Program-made: the position numbers and the translations under genes | Notes under the pieces: generated by a model | Seen by the model: the letters and a program-made list of their open reading frames with translations, nothing else | Told to the model about the DNA's origin: nothing | The model's database searches: none | Shown: piece after piece, positions 56,263-64,000 of the stretch | How positions within the stretch are numbered: the stretch's first letter is position 1 | How the letters are laid out: the number at the start of each line of letters is the position of its first letter | DNA from: Ischnura elegans | Taxonomy: Eukaryota; Arthropoda; Insecta; Odonata; Coenagrionidae | Reading direction: 5' to 3' | Length of the DNA: 64,000 bases | Assembly (NCBI RefSeq): GCF_921293095.1 | Contig: NC_060257.1 | Span: 64,054,472 to 64,118,471, forward strand

Positions 56263-59200
56263 ATTGCGGTAGCTCAAGTCATTCGACCGCGCTGTTAGCG
56301 GTGCGTCGACTGTTGGAGCTTTGTTATATCCCAACACCTAGATTGTGCTCTTAATATGGTTATGTCACCAACAGCGATTTGTCTCTTGCACATAGTTTCT
56401 GGTACTAAATTATTATTATAATGCAATCTGGGAAATCGTTAAACAGGATCCAAGTGGTTACCAAGGTTTCTGTAGCTAACAATTCTCCCTTGATATCTAG
56501 AATTCTCCGTTGAATGTTGAGTATCTTTCTATGAAAACAAATGCGGTATATTGCACTAAAATGGGGCGTGGTTATCTGTTATTGTTGTTGAGGAGTAGTA
56601 TGGAATTGTGCTAGACATGTTTTCTGATAATTATATCGTTTTTGGGAAAGGGATCTGCATTAAATTAGGAAGAAATAGCATTCCTTGCGAATTGCAGTTA
56701 TCCTGCCAGTTTTTGTAAACAAATTTCCTCTTGTGATGTGGGCAGAGTATGGCTTACTTCATGAAGCAGTGGCATGGATACGTTTTTTTATTGTCGTCAA
56801 TCGTTGGTTGGAAATCCTGCAGCTATTTTAAATACCTCTGGGCATAAATATCGTTGCTTGGCCGTGTTAATCTCATCAATGAATTTTACCCCTCATCATT
56901 TATTTTCGTGCATTGCGAGAGTTAACTTTGTCATTTTTTGCTCGTTACAAGAGATTTTCATCTTGAAGGGGTGGTTGAATCATTACTATCGCCCATAACG
57001 AAATCATTTTCGTAAATTTGTTCAATATTTACTAGCATATGCCGCGCAAAATATTAAAAGTGCGTCTCATTTATCAACGAACTCGTTATATTGTTCACAT
57101 TTACTCATTTTTTCGTTGTTTAATATCACTAGCGTGAAGAGTATTAGCTTGTAACATTGGCCGCTATCTTCATGGTTCATTTTTTAAAACTCATAATCCA
57201 CCTTATTACCGACGGCCCGTGGGAAAGAGTTCATCATTCATATCGGCTGATCTTTGTTTACCTTTTTAATGGAATTAATACTCTTATCTCTATCTTGACG
57301 AATGTGATGATTTTAAATCGTGTTCAGTCTCTTTGCGAAGCCGCTTTGCTCGAAAAGAGGCCCTATTTTATTCCCCCGAACAGGGCTTCGGCCATGTTTT
57401 GTATCGCCCGTCACCCATTCAATCGATTCCGTCTTGGCTATAGATTAAATGGTCTCGTTTATTTCAGTGTATTCTTTTAAATACGCTGAAATATTCATCC
57501 AATTTATGTCTCACGCAAGGAAAATTCGTGACTTGAATAAAAATAGTGTTTTATGTTTTCCGAATAAAAGATATCCGAAATTTCAATTTTTCAAAAACTA
57601 TTTATCATGGAAGCATTACGTGAAACCACAGCTAACTCTTCTGTTTGATAAAACGAAGATATTATTATTTGAAATAAAGTCTCGTGCTTTCTCTATCGTC
57701 GGTTAGGATACACTCCGACAGTTATAAATATTTTTATTACCAAATTACCGAATGAAACGAATATATATTAATTATTCTGCGTGAAGATCTGCGAATAATA
57801 ATCCAAATCTTAGCCTTGGGCGAATATTTGACCATCTACGGCTCTTTTTCAAAGCATTATTTAAATCTGATGTAGGTAGGGAAAATTGTAGTAAACGTTA
57901 AGTTTTAATTACTGCAAAATGCACGACATTCATGGAAGTATTTGTTTTAGCCCTGGAAAGAAACGAAAAATTTCCCAATACGTCTATTTATGGTTTATAA
58001 TTAGATCTAAAACTTTCATCGCAATTAGAAAAAAGTTATTACATAATGACTGCTAAGGAAGTATTCATTGTTAAAGTGAATTTGCTACATGAATCCTCAG
58101 TTTTTACCCCACACCGAGCCTCATAAAAACAGTTCACCAACTCTTCGTTCGTAACGCCAGACCGAAGTTATTCTGATGGAAATTTTATAATGTATACCAG
58201 GTTGCAACGAAAGAGTCCTAATTTTCTAAGATAATTTTGACCCACGTTGTTATTTTTATTAGATCAAATTACTGTTACTATATTGTTTTATTCAGGCACC
58301 GGGGGATGTTAAAAACTGTTGGAATAGCCAATGAAACTGAGCATTTTTGATATCACGAGTGCCTCATTTGTGACAATAATGAAAGAATGATATGAAAATT
58401 AAAATGAAATAACGATGAGATATTAAGATAAAATTTTCGCCATGCGATTTCTAATGCTGAGAGTAGATGCATAAAAATAATTTCTGTGATATATTCTAAA
58501 AATCGAAAAAAAGCGTATATCGCGACGAATAGTATTAAATTATCTCAAGACTTATTGCTGGAAATGAACAGACGATGATCGATTTTCATAATCAACAATC
58601 AGCATAAAAATATATTATTTTACACTACTGTCAATTTGTGCTAAACGAGTACTAGCTTTGTATGAACGTTTTCGTTCCTATGCAACCGCTCGGATGACAT
58701 GTTTAGAATAATTGAAGAGATAAAGGCCTTGTTGAGGCATTGGAGAAGTCCAAAAGGCTTTTCAAGCCTCAAATCGTTTCTATACGGATTACCGTAGACT
58801 TCATTTTACAAATTCAATGCTACAAAGGGGCACTCAGAGTAATGATCGGATTTGACTTCTGTAAGAGGAGTTTATTTCATTTTTATCGTGTAGTCTAATG
58901 CTAAGTGTCATCATGATAATTATAATTGTGAATGTTTTTGGCTATTTTTAGTCCCTGGCTAATTTTCCACTTGAATTAATCAAGTGAGGAGATGGTTGTA
59001 ATGATGAGAGTCCTTGTTTTTCATCGAATAAATAAGTTTTCTCTTGCTGAACGAGAACAATATCGGGAGATTTTAGTGCAGCGAGAACGAAGAAGTTCTC
59101 TGCGATGGAGGATAACGGTTGAGGTACTGCAATTGTGATTTCGCTTTAGATCTCATTGAGGAATGCATGCTAAAAACTTTGTTAGTAGAAAGTATTTGGA

Positions 59201-62200
59201 AGTATATTTCCAGGGGTAGTGAATTTAATAGGATTTTAAAAGGTTATTTTTTCAGTGTGCCAAGTGCTTGAAGATCGTAGTGTTTATCAGCCACACCCAT
59301 TTTGACATCTACGTTCAGGCTGAATCACTGAGTGACCCATATATGCGAATGAAAAATTTCAAATCATCATAAGAGGAAACATCAATCCCTCTCAAAATTT
59401 TTTTCGCGTCTTACTGCTTTTTAAAAACCCACTCTTTATTTGTTAAATGCCCAGGATATGTAGGCTAATTAATGGTTTCCTCTATCTTGAGTATGAAGAA
59501 TTTTACCTCAGTTTTTTATCGAAGGTATAAGTTTTATTTATTTGATGTGCAGGAAAATTTTGAAAAGAATGAACTATAAATATGAAAATATCAAGATAAT
59601 AGCATGAAAACATACCGAGGTACCAAATTAGCCATGTTTCACGAAGGTGGCAAAATCGAGCAGGAGTGTTGCGTTTTCTTAAACCTAACATTTCAATAGA
59701 AATCTACCCGTAGATTATCGCACATAATATTTTCAATTTCATATTCAAAGGTACCAGAAAACGAATATGAGTTGTACTTAGTCGTACTCATTACATCGGA
59801 AATTAATGTAGGTAGGAATAGGAGATCACACATTTGCTAAAATGTTATTCTGCTTCGTGGACTCAAACTTTCCCGTATCAACTTATTAATATCAACTACG
59901 TTTATCAAGAAATTCATGAATAGGAATGCTCATTACTGCCGAATCAGTAGGTATCACACAAATCTTGTCTTTCACTAGCTCTAAAAAAGAAAATATCCCA
60001 GGCAAATAATAATTGTGTATTATCGCGAGTTTTCTTGTCTGAATGGCTGGGAAGAATTCCATCTCGTGTAATTTAATTACCTTTTGCAAGTATGAGCCTT
60101 AGAAGTAATTCCTTTGGAACAAATTTGTGATTATGCGCCTCTACCACATTTATATTATGGCTACCATCCACTCTATTGTAACGCGGCCATTTTCTTGTAG
60201 CAGTCCTCAGTCAGTAGAAAAGGACACCTATTTGAAACTAGGTAATATCACTCTACGGTGTTCTCAGTGCGAGGCAATATCCACAGAGCGAGGGCGACTC
60301 GCTGACAACGGCCCCGTTGCGACCATGGCAACTGCCGGTTCGGCTCGCCCGGACCTCGGCAAGATCCGCGTACGGATAGGGTGGAATCCGTCTCCCGTGC
60401 CCCTGTGAAAAGTCCCTGTGATGGCCACTCGGTATGTGAGCTTATATCGAGATAACCCAATGGCTGGTGAAGGGCAATGAATTGACAGGTTTGCACGGGA
60501 CTATCTGTACATTCTAGCTTTGGTGAATGTACGAATCTTCCTCTCAGAGGTTGAAAATATTCGATTTGAATGGTTCCTCATAAATCCGCTTAAAAAGGGC
60601 ACATCCAATCTATCCGACGTGTATCCTTTCGTTAGAAAAGCACTGCCATTTAAAATGTATTTATCAGTGCGAAATGAGAAGTTTTTTTCTCAATTTATTC
60701 ATCAGTCTAAGATGATGCGTTGCTGGAGATGGTATTCTCATTTTAGGGATCAGACTGATGTGGAGTTTAGGAGCAATAGGTTTTTTTAAAATCTCCATTT
60801 CATTTCAATTTTCGATTTCTCGTTTTCCAAAGGCAAGTACTTGCAGTATGATATTAGTAAGGCAAGCACTTGGAAGGATACAAGTTCAGGTTTGGAAAAT
60901 TGGATATTTTCATTTTTAGAGCCATTGAAAGGCAAGATTTATGACGTATCTACTGACACGATAGTTATTACCTTTCCAGTAAAGTTTGACTTTCTTGATT
61001 AATAAACGTCTCTGATATAAATTGGATAACATGGAAATGCGAGGAAAAGGGTGTGAAAGGTTTATCGCGAGATTTATTGCCTAAATAGTTTAGAGGAAGC
61101 TCTATCTCATATAATTATATTAACTTTGACAAGCATGAGTCCTCGGAGCAATTACTTTGTTCTAAAATTAGCACCTGGTAAAACTGACGGAAGAGATTTT
61201 GCTGAACTAAATGAGTTTGTTTTAGATATTTTAGGACGATTATGCATTAAAAATAGTTAACCGTTTACTTTAACCATCGATTCAATCTCATGCTGTATTT
61301 TGTAGCTATTACCATAACTATTTAACCATATTTAGGTTATTTAATTAGGATGAATGGAAATGATACGGCACAGTGTATTCGTTTGCAATTCGTTTTCGAA
61401 ATTTCATTCTGGACCCGATTGAGATGGAGGTTTAGAACGTGATCATAAGGTTTAATTAGTACTAGTGTGCAAAACTGTCTCCATATTAATTTAAAATCCA
61501 TCATGGCAGTTGTTAGAAAAAAGAGTTTTAATTTTATTATGTAGTTTGGTGCTGAGTTCTTTGATGTGACAATTTTTTTCTGCATATGGCATTCCTCATG
61601 ATAAACATAGTTTAGGCAGTAATCGGTAGCTTTGCAATATGAAGAAGACAAGGGTATAACTTTAGCTGGGATTTGATTCTGACGATACCTATTATCGCAC
61701 TGAAAAGTGCCGTTACAGATATTTGTGGACTAACAGGCGAAGTGTTTGGAAATGCATATCTAATTGCAGATTTCTGACGTTTCTGAAAATAAACATGGTG
61801 ACTATACACGTAAGTTTTATCAAAGGGGGATTGATTTTATGCCTTTCGTACTGAAATAATCCAACATTAGTCTTTCGGCGGTGCTTTGATAGACGTTGCA
61901 TTTTTAAATGTAAGTAAAACGATTCTGACGAAAATGTTTATTTAGGAATAACTAACTAGGTACTATTTTTGCTGATTTTTACGAAAATATTTACCGCAGA
62001 GTGTTATGTTGTGAGGTCGTTCTTGCTTTCGGTTGAAAATATACCGTTTTAAGCCATCTATTTGACATCTTCTTTTTTTTTCAATGAATGCCATGGGGTA
62101 CATAACTTTGATTGCGTTCAAGAACAAAAGCTTTTCTAAGAAAGTTTACGACGAATAAGTTTTCGTTCAGTGAGGTCTCTTCCTGGAAAATAAGTCTATC

Positions 62201-62216
62201 CAGTTTCTCTTGCTAG
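56263..62216. other. Intron-like, repeat-poor DNA
   Basis: About 6 kb of AT-rich DNA without recognisable transposons or long frames, in contrast to the rest of the window. One GC-rich patch at 60260-60420 is listed separately. Confidence 0.4.
60127..60408 (+). other. Open frame over a GC-rich patch, uncertain
   Basis: A 93-residue + frame whose second half (60260-60408) is GC-rich with C-S-Q-C-E-A and an R-P-D-L-G-K-I-R-V-R-I-G-W stretch. It could be an exon or alternative promoter, but an antisense frame covers the same DNA and I recognise no domain. Confidence 0.2.
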
Positions 62217-62397
62217 AAACCAAAAGTTGCTCAAGGTGTGCCTACTGCCTTGAAGAAGCGGGCGTGGGTGCGGTCTCAGCGCCGCACCCCGGCTGCCGTG
62301 CCTGCGACTACGCAGCCAGCGTCTTCCCGCTTTGAACTCCTCCAACGTCTTCGTGCATTAGACTTTATAGCTGAATTGATTGCGAGTTTAATGGCAG
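62217..62397 (+). CDS. Possible coding exon, unrecognised
   Basis: A 181-nt segment with acceptor-like TTTCTCTTGCTAG just upstream (62204-62216) and donor-like GGCAG|GTGTAT at its end (62398). It is open from the acceptor, in frame 0, for 60 codons: a Lys/Arg- and Ala/Pro/Thr-rich first part (K-K-R-A-W-V-R-S-Q-R-R), then an amphipathic F-E-L-L-Q-R-L-R-A-L-D-F-I-A-E-L-I. A TAG follows the donor. It lies in otherwise AT-rich, repeat-poor DNA and is locally GC-rich. The same bases also contain GGTGCGG/CCGCACC, which can form a hairpin. No family recognised. Confidence 0.3.
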
Positions 62398-62399
62398 GT

Positions 62400-64000
62400 G
62401 TATAGCCAAATTATTGAGCTTAATGGAACGATGATTACTCTGTCAAAGGGAAATCTAATTTATTGACAGGCTACAACGAATAACGTTTATAGAATGGATA
62501 ACTATTGCCTGTACCACTTCTTATTTATATAAAATAAAGCGACCCGGTTTTCGTTGAATGATTATTACAATCAGGAGTAAATTATTATGTACTTAATTAG
62601 ATTATCTACCAAATAATTAAATAATTCATATCTGATAATGATGATTATGCATTGAAGCCCGTGTCGCCCTATTATACACAAAAAAGAAGTGGAATGAGTA
62701 ATGGTTAGCCAACCAAGAATCCTTTAAATGGAATACCACACAGTTTAAAATGAGTTAGAGAATTTTATAACGAATAACGTTCGTTTTCGGTGACCTGAAG
62801 AAAAAGTGATTTACTTTTTGGCTATTTTTTGCAGTACATTGAAGAAAATAGGAATTTTAATCGACCTGTTCTAATTTCTGCTAGGAAATTGTGCGCGTTT
62901 AAGTGTTCATGTGACACAGAAGGATGTGGAAATACTAATTTAGGTTTCAAAGTTCATTAAAAGCACAAGGTGAGCTGTCGTTAGTGAAGTGTATCAGAGT
63001 GTTTAATAATATGAAGAGATTAAGAAGTTAATCTCTTTATAAACTTAGTTTCCCAACGGTTAGTCATATGATTAGCATAACTAGTTTCCATTTTCCCAAA
63101 GAATGCTTGAGGCAGGGAAAATTCAGATTTCATAGACACCATTTTTAAGGATTATGACAATTATTAGCCGAAGTAGATTAATTTTTACGAAGTAAGTTGG
63201 TGTGTAAATTGCATTTTTTACCGACATTCTTGGTGATTATGATATATTTAGGAATTGTATATTTTAGTGGTTGTTAGTATTAATAACACCATGAAGTTAA
63301 TTCTGATTGCGGACTAATAATTTAAAATAAATATAAAATTTACTTGTAATAAACACCTTTGGATCATCCCCATTTCATCGGCGCTTAAATCATAACTTTC
63401 CAAAATTATTGTTGTAGGAGTTAAAATAATTTTTAGGCTGTGAAATTCAAAATTTATCTATGTAGTTATCTGTGCCCGTCCTCGAATGAAATATGGTTGA
63501 TAAGATATTTCAGTTATTGTGATCGTAATTGTGATAGAGAACAATTCATAAAATGAAAATAGCATGATGGAGTATCTCACGTGATTATATGTGATTCAGA
63601 TTATGAACCTGTGTTTCGCATTTTGCTTCAAAACTTTTAATGTGATTTGTGCTTGAGACAAACCCTCAAGTACTTGAATATGTACTCATCATCGTCGATT
63701 AACGTGGAATCTGGTTGGTCATTCGAATTATCTCCGCATGGAACTTGTTCCTGGCGCAATGCAATCAATTTTGTGCCAGTTTTCCTCTTTGTTAGTGTGT
63801 TCAGGATCGCTAATTTATGTAGTAACGTGTGGGTATGCCTAGTTTAATGCGTGCTGGTTTTATGTCGTGTGTTTGGCTTAAATTCATGCTAATATAGTCC
63901 TGCTTTTTGAATAAAACCAGAGAAATTGATATTATCTGATGCATATCTATAATGATACAAGGAATATGTATTGATGAGGAGGAGCAGAATCGATGCTTTA
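62400..64000. other. No gene recognised
   Basis: AT-rich, intron-like. The + frame at 63647-63847 has no motif. Confidence 0.4.

Noticed and set aside
1-64000. CRISPR arrays, bacterial operons, rRNA genes, LTR retrotransposons
   Set aside because: I looked for regularly spaced identical repeats, dense same-strand genes, rRNA motifs and LTR/gag-pol signatures and saw none.

Overview
This window looks like noncoding, repeat-dense chromosomal DNA from an arthropod, most likely an insect with a large genome. No intact host protein-coding gene could be recognised. The DNA is AT-rich with a few short GC-rich islands, there is no operon-like gene packing, and almost every long open frame is short and resembles no known protein. 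The exceptions are transposon-derived. The element mix (Penelope-like elements with hammerhead ribozymes, Transib, mariner, hAT-type MITEs, piggyBac-type MITE, RTE/CR1-like LINEs, tRNA-derived SINEs, a Helitron helicase remnant) is typical of arthropods. I cannot name the species.

Layout. 0-5 kb: a long-TIR MITE (85-381), a 2.5-kb Transib-type element with RSS-like ends and a 5-bp target duplication (858-3342), a short inverted repeat, and a LINE 3' end. 5-19 kb: a hAT MITE (5601-5865), dispersed repeats, a foldback hairpin, local duplications, a hammerhead motif (11859-11900), a tail-to-tail SINE pair (14.1-14.4 kb), another hAT MITE (14991-15251), and a LINE endonuclease fragment (18.3-18.6 kb). 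18.7-19.6 kb: a minisatellite invaded by Penelope-type sequence. 20.8-22.1 kb: a TIR element with a perfect 9-bp target duplication, carrying the end of an unrecognised protein. 22.2-25.2 kb: a decayed LINE reverse transcriptase, then a Penelope-like element (RT plus GIY-YIG) inserted in the remnant of a pogo/jerky-like DNA element. 25.4-33.4 kb: degenerate tandem arrays, a piggyBac-type MITE with a 56-bp palindrome, a Helitron helicase fragment, a 330-bp tandem repeat and a SINE. 33.6-34.75 kb: an RTE-like LINE interrupted by a Penelope terminal-repeat insertion with a 13-bp target duplication and capped by another. 36.8-46.5 kb: local repeats, three LINE fragments, nested hAT-like elements, a perfect 63-bp Penelope palindrome and an internally deleted mariner. 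46.9-54.2 kb: more Penelope terminal repeats, a hAT MITE, a ~295-bp degenerate array and a pseudogene related to the protein piece at 21.9 kb. 55.2-64 kb: a GC-rich, promoter/first-exon-like segment with a good splice donor near 56.26 kb, followed by ~7.7 kb of mostly repeat-poor, intron-like DNA with one possible coding exon (62217-62397).

The strongest recurring signal is a family of Penelope terminal repeats with recognisable type-I hammerhead cores (CUGANGA ... GAAA) and a palindromic ACGU or ACGCGU in place of stem III. They are scattered through the window on both strands, often as solo or head-to-head copies. The most likely candidate for something undescribed is the 9-bp-TSD element at 20775-22094, because its encoded protein shares a motif (N-H-x-W-Y-L-S ... 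F-F-D) with the pseudogene at 53.6 kb.
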